NCBI RefSeq assembly: GCF_031755915.1
Contig: NC_083383.1
Span: 24,654,501-24,718,500 of the forward strand
Direction of reading: 5' to 3'
DNA: 64,000 nt
Source of the DNA: Ziziphus jujuba
Taxonomy: Eukaryota; Streptophyta; Magnoliopsida; Rosales; Rhamnaceae
The notes beneath the pieces were generated by a model that did no database searches, was not told the origin of the DNA, and worked only from the letters and a program-made list of their open reading frames with translations. Shown one piece after another: positions 23,895-33,211 of this stretch; the stretch's first letter is position 1, and each line of letters begins with the position of its first letter. A program made the position numbers and the translations under genes.

Positions 23895-24660
23895 TCCAGT
23901 CACTTATGAGGAGGTCATAAGCAGTTCACACTCAAATTTTTGGTCGGATGCAATAGAAGATGAAATGAAATCTATGGCATCAAATGGAGTTTGGGATTTG
24001 GTTGAGTTACTAAAGGGTAGCAAGCCTATTGGGTGCAAATGGGTCTTTAAGACTAAAAAAGCCTCTAATGGTAAAATGGAGAGGTATAAGACTAGACTTG
24101 TAGCCAAAGGGTTTAGCCAGAAGGAAGGAATTGATTATACAGAGACATTCTCTCCTGTATCCACAAAGGATTCTTTTAGAATCATTATAGTGACTGTGGC
24201 GCATTATGACCTAGAGTTACCCCAAATAGATGTCAGAACTACTTTTCTGAATGGTGATTTGTATGAGGATGTGTATATGGTTCAACAAGTTGGCTTCCAG
24301 CAAACAGGGAATGGTAATTTGTTTTGTAAGCTTAAGAAGTCTATTTATGGTCTTAAGCAGGCTTCGAGGCAATGGTATCGTAAGTTTGATGAGGTTGTTA
24401 ACAAAAATGGCTTTAAGAAGAATGTTGCTGATAGGTGCATATATATGAAGGTCAGTGGGAGCAGTTTTATATTTCTGGTATTGTATGTTGCTGACATACT
24501 CGTGGCTACCAATGGTACTAACCTATTGGCTGAGACGAAGTAGATGTTGTGCAACCATTTTGATACGAAAGATCTTGGTGAAGCTTCTTTTGTTTTGGGT
24601 ATCAAGATTGTTTGAGATAGGACTAATTATGTGTTAAAATTGTCGTAGAGAGCCTATATT
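23895..24660 (+). pseudogene. copia reverse transcriptase with YVAD instead of YVDD
   Basis: The domain reads MKSMASNGVWDLVELLKGSK, GCKWVFKTK, RLVAKGFSQKEGIDYTETFS, LPQIDVRTTFLNGDL and KKSIYGLKQASRQWY. At the catalytic turn it has LYVADILVATN where copia RTs have YVDD, so one metal-binding Asp is Ala. The frame stops at 24541-24543, and further stops follow near 24615 and 24648. The Ala change alone would abolish polymerisation. Confidence 0.85.
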
Positions 24661-25460
24661 GATAGAATCCTTAAGAGATTTGATATGCATAATTGTTCTC
24701 CTAGAAGTGTACCATTCACGAAGGGTGAAAGGTTTTCTAAGGATCAGTGTCCCAAGAATGATAGAGAGAGGATGGCGATGAGAAATGTTCACTATTCTTT
24801 AGCAGTAGATAGTTTGATGTATGCTCAAGTTTTTACACGGCCTGATATAGCTTTTGCTATGGGTGTATTTGGTAGATTTATGAGCAATCCTAGTCTTATT
24901 CATTACCAAGTAGTTAAAAAAGTCTTTAGGTATCTTGAGGGTAGTAAAGATAATATGTTGACGTATCGACGCACCAACCTATTGATGTAGTTGGTTGTAG
25001 TGATGCAGATTATAAAGGTTGTGTGGATGATAAGAAATCTACCACTAGATATATATTTATCATGGCAGGAGGTGCTGTATCTTGGTGGAGTACCAAGCAG
25101 TCTATGACAGTATTCTCAACTATAGAGGCAGAGTATGTGCTGTGTTATGAGGCTACTCATCATGCAGTTTGGCTTTGGAATTTTATTCGTGATTTAGGAG
25201 TAGTTGACTCCACTGAAAGGCCTAATATGATGTATTGTGATAATACTGCAGTGATGTCTTTCTCCAATAATTTAAAAGGTACCCCTGGTGCGAGGTATAT
25301 TGATATAAAGTATTTTGTTGTAAAGGAGAAAGTTGAAGAGGCCCTCATTACTATTGTTCACATGCCTACTTACAGCATGGTGGTAGATCCACTAACCAAG
25401 GCCTTACCAGTAGGCATATTTGAGGAGCATGTATCATGTATGGGATTGTTAGGCAGTTGA
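24661..25460 (+). pseudogene. copia RNase H region, one frameshift
   Basis: DRILKRFDMHNCSPRSVP and MYAQVFTRPDIAFAMG lead to YLEGSKDNM. The frame is broken at about 24985-25000 and resumes in another frame with SDADYKGCVDDKKSTTRY-type coding, AVSWWSTKQSMTVFSTIEAE, MMYCDNTAVM and RYIDIKYFVV. It ends at 25460 close to the usual polyprotein terminus (..HVSCMGLLGS). RNase H would remove template RNA during copying. Confidence 0.82.
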
Positions 25461-25997
25461 GACTGTTGTGGGTCAGTAGGAGTTTATTATGTATTCTGTA
25501 GTAATATCCCTATTGAGTATCATTTATTTCTTTGAGTATTTTGATACATTGATATATGTGGATCATTATTTATTTATGAGATGATTTATTACACATATTA
25601 TTTCTCCTTATATTTACAGGCCTATTGAGACTTTTAGTCTATGTATATGTGTATGTTGATTCATAAATGCCATGGTGAGTCCCTACTACCTAGTTTGGTT
25701 GTATTGTTGTATCCTGTCGATACACAATGTGCTTGGATGAAATGGTATTGTGTATTGGGGGATTGCACATAGTTAGGTAGATCTCTACTACCTAGACTGA
25801 GTTTATAACATACAAAGTGCTTAGTTGAAATGATATCATGTTCTGGGAGATTTACTGAGAGAATCTCTACTGCCTAGTCTAGTATATTGTCATGTCCTGT
25901 CGGCATGCTATATATATTTAGATGAAATGGTATTATGGTTCGAGAGATTATGTAGTAAGTGAGTTTGGATTATATATGATGATGATTATGCAGTCAA
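25461..25997 (+). other. copia spacer between pol and 3' LTR
   Basis: Non-coding. It contains two or three diverged repeats of a CTACTACCTAG...TGAAATGGTATT.. block (about 25680, 25785 and 25865), which also recur in the decayed copia near 8360-8600. This supports a common family for the two copies. Confidence 0.6.
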
Positions 25998-26007
25998 AGT
26001 GGGAGAA
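25998..26007 (+). other. copia polypurine tract
   Basis: AGTGGGAGAA directly precedes TGTTAAATAA, the start of the 3' LTR. Confidence 0.75.
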
Positions 26008-26506
26008 TGTTAAATAAATAAATAATTTGTGGACCTAGCATAATCAATTACTCACTTATAAGGCCCATTTATGCTATTAATGGGATTGACTTAATTTATT
26101 ATTTTGTAATAGGACCCTTGGTCACACACTCTCTATAAGACTCTAATTGACCTATTGGATTGGAGGACTAACTCTCTTTATAAGCTTAATGACTTATCTA
26201 TATTTTTCTATTATTATTATATTATTAAATTATTATTATTTTGGTGTACGTTAAAATTAATGGGTAAGTCTGACTTGCAGAGACTATAAAAGGTCTAGGG
26301 CAAGCAAATAGATACATATTGTATCTTTAGGGTTTTCAGAGATCAGTCGAGAATGGTTTGAGAGTAGTGTGTCCATAGGCGCTACTTTACGTTGTTTTCT
26401 ATTTTATAGGATTAAAAATTTAATTTATCAATGGCTGTGTTTAGAGGTCAGTACTTTATATTTTAATGGAATTTATTATGTATATTTAGATCCATAAATT
26501 CTAACA
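26008..26506 (+). repeat. copia 3' LTR
   Basis: It runs from TGTTAAATAAATAAATAA to ATAAATTCTAACA. The ends TGTTA/TAACA are inverted. A TATAAAAGG box at about 26285 is a likely promoter. Dioxygenase exon sequence begins at the next base. Confidence 0.88.
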
Positions 26507-26740
26507 AATCAACCATGAAGTTCCTGAGAGTCTTATGAAAAACATGATTGAGGTTTGCCAGGGTTTCTTCAATCTACCAGAGGAGGAAAAGAAAGTGTAT
26601 CAAAGTAGGAATTTACTGGACCCCATCAAGTATGGAACAAGCTTCAATTTTGAGATTGATAAGGTTCTTCTGAGGAGGGATTTTCTCAAAGTCATATCAC
26701 ATCCTAGATTTCATTCACTTCCAAAGCCAAAAGGATACAG

Positions 26741-27212
26741 GTACGTTTAATTAGTTTCTACAAAAGTTGTATAGGTATTGTTAATATTTTTGGACCTCAA
26801 CTTGGAAAAAGAAATCATCAATAGGAAATGTAAATGCTTAAATGAAAATGAGTCATCTATTTGTTAATATCATCCTTACATATTTTTACCACGTTTGTAC
26901 TTCGATTGTTGATGTATTTTTCTATCTTGCATATTTTTGCTAAATTTATTATTTGTTTTTATTTAATTATAAACTCTTACACTTTTCTAGATAGTTCTAA
27001 TGAATTAATTTAATATATAACTCTATATTTTATTTTTCTTTTTTTGTTCTTGAGTTGGTACCATTGATGTTAATGAGGTTAATTTTATATAAAATCTATT
27101 AGAAGTATTATTGATAGTTTATCTGTACTATAGGTTGTATTCAAATTATAGAAAAAATTTACTAGATTTTTGTTAGAAAATTTAGTAGTACTTCCATAAA
27201 TGGGACCACTTC
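26741..27212. other. intron 1 remnant of copy A and unmatched AT-rich DNA
   Basis: The first 25 bp or so match intron 1 of copy B (GTACGTTTAATTAGTTTCTA against GTAAGT...). After that no similarity to copy B introns or exons is seen, and there is no gene. Confidence 0.6.
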
Positions 27213-27400
27213 GAATGCTCATGATACGACTCGAAGAAGAAGCCCTAGCTAACTCTATGTTAGCAGCCACCCTAAGATAGATGAGTGGGGGGCTAGTGTT
27301 CTTCGAAATGATTGGGCGTAAAAGGAACGTAGGCGATGAATCAGGTTGAAAGCGAAAGTCACCGAAAACAAGTGGAATGCTGTCAAAACCAATTCACTTG
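27213..27400 (+). pseudogene. rrn18: nuclear copy of mitochondrial 18S rRNA fragment (NUMT)
   Basis: GAAGAAGCCCTAGCTAACTC, then GTTAGCAGCCACCCTAAGAT (the diverged 530-loop), TGTTCTTCGAAATGATTGGG, CGTAAAAGGAACGTAGGCGA, TGAATCAGGTTGAAAG and AAACCAATTCACTTG follow the order of small-subunit rRNA. The GAATCGGGTTGAAAGT-type wording is that of plant mitochondrial rrn18, not plastid 16S. Substitutions in universally conserved bases show it is not functional. It lies in the junction between the two dioxygenase copies. Confidence 0.82.
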
Positions 27401-29571
27401 TTTGGTTCAAGAAGGACCTTGAAGGCGATACTGTCAATTCAGTTAAACAATGAATAATTAAAAAAAATAAATAAATAAAGGGCATGAAAATATTGTTGGA
27501 AGACCTTTTAAAGTTGCGCTTTTTATATTCAAAGACCTTTATCATTAAAAATAATAATAATAACAAAAAATATAAAAAAAGGGTTTATTTTAAAAAGCCC
27601 CATTAAAATTCTCCAAACAATATTTTATTCGACTAAAATGAAACCTAAAATTAAATTGAACCTTCAAATTTCAATAATCTCTATAAAAAAATAAAATATC
27701 TAAAAATTAGAATTAATTAAGCTCCACAAGGTCAATACATATATTAAATTAGTCCATCAGTAGTACTTTTATTTAGGTATAGGTGTTATCTTTTATTTAT
27801 TTATTTATTTTTTTGGTAATAAAAGGAATGCATAAACGCTTGAAAAGAGGCCTTCTCAAAATGAAGGCAAATAGTCTTGCACAGCCGAAATGCTCCCAAA
27901 ACAATCCGATGCGCCATGTCAACTATGATCAGCTGGAACAGGAAGTGAGTCAACATTGTCAACGTCAAATTAAGAACACAACCAAAAGCAAACAATTTCA
28001 TGGCAACCACGTGAGCTACGCCTTTGGATGATCTCACCTCGTATACCAATTCCTCCTTAATTACAGACTTCGCATCCATAGCCCACACCTGATTGACAGT
28101 TCCCCATCTGCCTCTCAGCTGCACTTGTAGTCCACTCCAGAGCTCCAACTTCAGCTTCATACAGGGAGATAAAAACGTGCCAAATTAATTTTTCAAGCTG
28201 GTAAACCTGGAAAATTTAACAATGAAATTGATTCCTCTCGAGTGAGTACTCCAAAGATTCAACTTCAGCTTCATAGAGGGTGAGAAAAACGTGGCTAACA
28301 AAGTAAAAGCTCTGTAGATTCTATCCATGGAAGAAAGTGCCGACAATTTCAACTATGACATTAATTTTTCAAGCTGGTAAACTTGGAAAAATGAACAATG
28401 TAAGCATTTCCACCTGAGTGAGTACTTTCTAGTTTAGAAACTATTATATGGAAAAGTAAAAGCTGTGCAGGTGCTATCCGTGGAAAATCAAACGTTAAAA
28501 TTTCAGTCTTTAAGTTTGAATTTGTTGCATTTTAATCGCACGTTTTTGACTAAAATAACGGTTTTATCATATTTAATCAATAATAAAATATAACTTGTTA
28601 CAATTTAAGCGATCAACAATATAATATAATTTATGTTGCAATTTAGGCCCAAACCATTAAATATTTTCGGTCTAAATTTTGGATTTTTTTTTTTATTATC
28701 ATTTATAATTTTATTTTTTATTTTGGTATCTCAAATTCATATTTTCCTATAGATAGATGTGATATCATTAAATATAATCTCACTAGATACTAAAAATTTA
28801 GTTTGATAAAATTGAAACAAACTGAAATTTGAAGGTCTAAATTGTCACTTTCAAATTTTTTCGGTACCAAATTTGTAACGTTTTAAAACTAAGGCACTAA
28901 ATTGTAGCTAACCTTAAAAATATTAAAAATATCAATTTAAGTTCATAATCAAGAATTTCATTAAACTCTTTTCATTTCCTTCCATTTCCTATCAAATTTT
29001 AGTGAAAAACAAGACTCATTCAAATACATATAATCTAATCCTTTCATTTTCTTTCATTTCCTTCCTTATCTATTCATTTCCATTAATTTTTTAGTAATCC
29101 AAACAAAGGAATTGAATATTTTTCCCCTTCTATTTCATCAATTTAAATATAGTTAGATTTTACGCTTTTGAGAAATTATTATTTATCTCATTTAATTTTA
29201 TAAAATTATCAAAACAGACTACTCTATAAGTATTTTTTCAATTTTTATCAATTAATTTTCACAGTTAAACGTTAAAATTGTATTTTTATTATATTATTCA
29301 ATCATGCAAATATAAATTTTTTATCTTTATTTTTTTTTACCCTTAACTTAAAATTAACTAGCAAAAAGTGATAAAAGTTGACAAATAAGTCTTTTTGGAT
29401 ATATATATAAAAAAAATTGAAGGGACATTAATGACATCTTTTTTAAGTGTATAATCTAAGAAAACTAATAGCAAAATTGAAAAGTTGCAAATAAAATTTG
29501 TCCTAATTTATACAATTAAATCAAACTTGTCTAAGTCTCAACAGCTATAGCCAAACCCAAACCTTGTTATC
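27401..29571. other. 5' flank of dioxygenase copy B (duplicated)
   Basis: No gene seen. From about 27450 it is paralogous to 11380-13067 and then, from about 28940, to 20100-20855, with the CACTA element missing. One block of about 350 bp (27817-28182) has no counterpart in the copy-A flank. AT-rich throughout. Confidence 0.7.
27817..28160 (-). pseudogene. possible LINE RNase H fragment in copy-B flank
   Basis: The block is present only in the copy-B flank and begins on the plus strand with a TTTATTTATT... T-run, like a reversed poly(A) tail. Antisense reading gives WAMDAKSVIKEE and RSSKGVAHVVAMK, which loosely resemble the start of plant LINE RNase H domains (W..NVDA..., V..S.G.V..A). The match is weak, and other origins are possible. 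Confidence 0.3.
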
Positions 29572-29579
29572 TATAAATA
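29572..29579 (+). promoter_or_regulatory. TATA box of dioxygenase copy B
   Basis: TATAAATA in TTATCTATAAATATT stands 146 bp before the ATG. It is conserved with copy A (20697-20704). Confidence 0.65.
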
Positions 29580-29724
29580 TTGAATCATCATATAACATTC
29601 CCCATATCATTTTTGTTTTTTGGTGGAAACATACCCCATATCATTTTTTCTCTAGAAAATCTCTCTTCCTATGGCCCCAGTAGTTTTCCCAACCCAAAAG
29701 ACAGAGGATATTCAGCAAAACAAA

Positions 29725-30936
29725 ATGGCAAGCATCAAAGAACTTGCAGAATCAGGTGGACTAACCTCCGTCCCTTCTGAATACACTTTTGCCTCGAATC
29801 CCAACGACCAAGCAGATCAACATGACCCTGATCATTCAATGCCCACCATTGATTTCTCTCTTCTCATGTCCACCTCTCCCGATCAACGCGCCAAAATCCT
29901 CCATGACCTACGAAAAGCTTGTGAAGAATGGGGTTTTTTCATGCTGATCAACCATGGAGTTCCTGAGAGTCTTATGAAAAACATGATTGACGTTTGCCAG
30001 GGTTTCTTCAATCTACCAGAGGAGGAAAAAAAAGTGTATCAAAGTAGGAATTTACTGGACCCCATCAAGTATGGAACAAGCTTCAATGCTGAGATTGATA
30101 AGGTTCTGCTGTGGAGGGATTTTCTCAAAGTCATATCACATCCTCGGTTTCATTCACTTCCTAAGCCAGAAGGATACAGGTAAGTTTAATTAGTTTCTAA
30201 AAAATCCTTTTTTTTTTTTTTTTTTTTTTTTTAACTTATGAGTGTTTCTTGAAACATTACATAGTGAGGTTTCATTGGAGTTCAGCAAGAGAATCAGAGA
30301 AGTAGCAACAGAACTACTGAGAGCAATATCAGAGACTTTGGGATTGGAGGCTGACTACATAGAGAAGAGCATGAATTGGGATCAAGGATTTCAAATGCTC
30401 GCTGCAAATTACTATCCAGCTTGCCCAGATCCAGAAAATGCAATTGGAATACCTCCTCATACTGATCATGGCCTTTTGACCATCCTCATACAGAATGGTA
30501 TGGGTGGTCTCCAAGTGCAACACAAAGGAAAATGGGTCAACTGGAATGCCATCCCCAACTCTTTGGTGGTTAACCTTGCTGACCATATGCAGGTATATAT
30601 ATATATATCTTGAATATTACTCTTATTTAGTATTTGAAGGAGTAAATTTGGTTTAATTTGAATATCTGTGCATGGTGTATATACGAATAGATCCTGACGA
30701 ATGACAAGTATAAGAGCGTGTGGCACAGAGCTGTTGTGAACAACAGAGCTCCAAGAATATCAATTGCAGTTCCACATGGACCATCACTGGAAACGGTAGT
30801 AGTAGCAGCACCAGAACTTGTAGAGAAACAAGGCCGACCACCTGCTTACAAAGGACTCTCATACCACGACTTTTTGGAATATCAGCAAAGTGCCAAGTGC
30901 TACATGAAGTCTTGCCTAGATGCAATTCGACTCTAG
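29725..30936 (+). CDS. 2-oxoglutarate/Fe(II)-dependent dioxygenase, intact copy B (3 exons)
   Basis: Exons are 29725-30179, 30265-30592 and 30691-30936, with GT..AG introns of 85 and 98 bp. They total 1029 bp, 342 residues plus stop, typical of the plant DOXC class. The N-terminal DIOX_N domain spans about residues 38-145 (PTIDFSLL, EEWGFFMLINHGVP). The catalytic jelly-roll has iron ligands H217 and D219 (PPHTDHGLLT) and H273 (VWHRAV), and the 2-oxoglutarate motif R283-x-S285. Such soluble enzymes hydroxylate or desaturate specialised metabolites or hormones with O2 and 2-oxoglutarate. The substrate cannot be told; the sequence resembles the 2-ODD19/DMR6-like group, an inference from memory. 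The start at 29725 is preferred over 29671 because copy A lacks the upstream ATG. The usual Gly of VNxGD is Ala (NLADHM). Confidence 0.93.
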
Positions 30937-31020
30937 ACGACTACTACACGCCCCTCTTTTTCTTATCAGAATAGTCCTGATAGAAAAATTTCATATTATA
31001 TAAATAAGTATCCATCATCT

Positions 31021-31026
31021 AATAAA
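31021..31026 (+). terminator. poly(A) signal of dioxygenase copy B
   Basis: AATAAA lies 84 bp after the stop codon in AT-rich sequence. Confidence 0.5.
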
Positions 31027-31575
31027 GTTATAGACTCTGTTATATAAATATTGTTGCATGATTTCTCGTGGTATTGAGCCTAGAGTTCTGAAATTAAAGA
31101 TTAAAGATGAGTATATTGAATAAAGTCTACAAATACTATGTGTAATGAGTCTGGTGATCCAATGTTTCGTAGACAATGTTATTGATTAGAATAAAAACTG
31201 TTGAAATTGGGATTTTGGAAGGCGATCAGAGTTTTCATTGTAAATTGAAAATATGATACCACCCAATTTCTTCTTCTAAATTCTCCTAAATTGTTGCTAG
31301 TTGCGGATCCAAAAAATTTGGTCAAGAGGGAACAACTGAAAACTATTTTTTTGAAAAGAACTTAAATTATAATCATTGATAATGAAACCAAAAATTACCT
31401 ATTCTCCGTAATTAGTAATTTTTGTTTTCTGTTCAACTATTATAGTATGGTAATACAAAACAGTGAAATAGTTTAATGGGCATAGTTAGATAATAGAAAT
31501 AATATTTAAAGAGACAAAATATTTTACACGTAAACTCAAAAACTAATTAAATAGGAATTGCTCAAATGAGATTAG
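31027..31575. other. intergenic, no gene seen
   Basis: AT-rich sequence between the dioxygenase 3' end and the Tat-element LTR. No domain or repeat recognised. Confidence 0.6.
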
Positions 31576-32289
31576 TGTTGATGCACGAATCTAATTTGGC
31601 TCTAATTTGCCACAAGCCACCACTTGACAAGGTTGAAACCTACCAGTGGCTTGTCAAACAAAGAGAATCTAATTTGCCACAAGCCACTGCATGACAAGGT
31701 TGAGACCTAGCAGTAGCTTGTAAAACAAAGAGAACGTGAAGATCTCTAGGGCACCGGTGTAGTGTTAGCCAATGACACTTTGATGCTCAAGTTAGATAGC
31801 ATTCTTTGAATGCCAAAAGAAAATTCTCGAGTTCTTAGAATGCACATACATTGTTGTTGCAAAGTAAGAAAGCATTTATAGATTGTTGGCTTGGGGTTTC
31901 CTTGTTCCTCATGGAAACTGCCTCACTAACCTGAAAGCCAAAACCATAGAGCCTCAAATTAGGAAAGCTCTAGCTTTCCTAATTTACATGATTTAAGTGA
32001 TCTTACCAAGTGTATTTATGGAAATTTGTTATAGTAAATAAACGACACTCAATCCTTAGGGAGTACCTCTTAGAATACCCAAGAGATAAGCGCTTTCTTT
32101 CAGACATGGTGGAACAACTATAAATAACCTCTCTGAGTATTCCTCTCCGAAGCATCCTTAAAGCGACATTTCACTCCACCAATCCACCTTAGACATTTTC
32201 CTTGGACTCTAAATTTCAACCCTACCTATGCTCCTATTAGCTCAAAGGGAGGATGTTTCTCTAGGTATAAATTCTACCCATATGGTTAG
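31576..32289 (-). repeat. 3' LTR of Tat-like element
   Basis: On the plus strand it begins TGTTGATGCACGAATC and its inner end is near TACCCATATGG at about 32289. It is followed by CCCCCACTC, the complement of a polypurine tract. A 67-bp direct duplication lies at 31601-31734 (CTAATTTGCCACAAGCCAC). 31975-32285 matches 59100-59395 of the 5' LTR. Confidence 0.72.
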
Positions 32290-33211
32290 GCCCCCACTCA
32301 TTCAAGTGAATTTATTTGCCTGGGTGAGTATAAGGAATTAGAAATGAGTTGTAAACCATTCAGCTTCAATCGCCTTTCCGAAAATTCCAAGAATGATAAT
32401 TTTTCCCTCGGAATCTCCGAGATAAATTTCTACTTCATGTTCTTCAAAGATATTATCGAGGCTTCTGAGCCTAAGATTCTTCATTTGATTCAATCAATCT
32501 TATCAATCGTTGCCTCATAATGACTGTTGATACTTTCACAAAGATTCAAACACCGTAAAACATTTCAAAAAAGAATTTTTTTTCCTAACCCCGAGATGAA
32601 AATTGCATGTACCTCAATAAAAGAACTACTTAAGATGCCTATGCCTTTTAGGCATCGTACATGGAACCATTGACACATGTCTAAACATCCTAGGACTTGG
32701 GACACATTGCTAAACAAGGCCTTTCAAATGACTAGATCCAAGATCTCAACCGTTGATTCTAAACCTCATATCTAAATCTTGACCTTTAGTTTTGCCTATT
32801 TAACTTAATGGAACTTCTCCCATTCTCCAATTCCAAAATCTGCTCCATATCATTTTTGTAAGAAAACTAGAGATAGTTTCCCCATATCTAAATAAAGTTG
32901 ATTTCTACACTAAAGCTTATCCGCCTCGTGATCTTGTTGCCACCAGTGTCTCTAGGACGATATTCCAAAATTGCTGGGAGCAAAGGATATTTTTAGGGGC
33001 TTCAAAAAGCGCCACTTCTCTATCTCTAGAATAACTTTCATTATTCTTCTGCGTTATTCTTCCATTTCTAGGTTAGTAACACTTTTTAATCTAAAAATTC
33101 ATAATTTTCAATTTCTAGTTTTTCGTTTCCCGCCAAGTATTTTCTAGGTTTCATCTTAGAGAATTCTTACAATTTTAGCTAAAGTTTTCTTTTAGTCACT
33201 ACTAAGTAAAC
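32290..33211. other. Tat-element non-coding spacer next to 3' LTR
   Basis: No reading frame. It lies between the LTR and the start of the antisense ORF. GAGTGGGGGCC (minus strand, about 32296-32306) is the probable polypurine tract. Confidence 0.55.

Larger units (their letters stand above)
21077..26506 (+). mobile_element. Ty1/copia retrotransposon inserted in dioxygenase exon 1, no 5' LTR
   Basis: The domain order gag, protease, integrase, RT, RNase H defines Ty1/copia. A 3' LTR (26008-26506) with its polypurine tract is present. At the left, a T-rich, TTTATTTG-repetitive stretch (21077-21200) and unmatched sequence to about 21754 stand where a 5' LTR should be; nothing there matches 26008-26506. 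The left exon ends ..CGTGCT and the right resumes with AATCAACC, so no 5-bp duplication remains. The left end has probably been deleted or replaced after insertion. Several frameshifts and stops make it inactive. Confidence 0.88.
20856..26740 (+). pseudogene. 2-oxoglutarate/Fe(II) dioxygenase copy A, exon 1 only, split by copia
   Basis: Exon 1 starts MTSIKELAESGGLTS at 20856 and runs to 21076 (..EWGFFVL). It resumes at 26507 (NHEVPESLMKNMIEV..) and ends at 26740 before a donor GTACGT. The two parts sum to 221+234=455 bp, exactly exon 1 of copy B. They encode the N-terminal domain of plant DOXC-type dioxygenases. The insertion falls before the conserved INHG motif, where Gly is also changed (NHE). 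Intron similarity to copy B ends near 26765; exons 2 and 3, with the iron and 2-oxoglutarate ligands, are absent. It cannot make an enzyme. Confidence 0.92.

Noticed and set aside
27213..27400. Plastid or bacterial 16S rRNA as origin of the rRNA fragment
   Set aside because: The segment after the conserved GGGCGTAAA follows plant mitochondrial wording (GAATC.GGTTGAAAG), unlike plastid 16S.
29671..29724. Upstream ATG at 29671 as dioxygenase start
   Set aside because: Copy A has ACGGCC at that place, and the family begins MxSIKELAES.
31601..31734. CRISPR-like direct repeats
   Set aside because: Only two 67-bp units, inside an LTR; no spacer-repeat array and a plant context.
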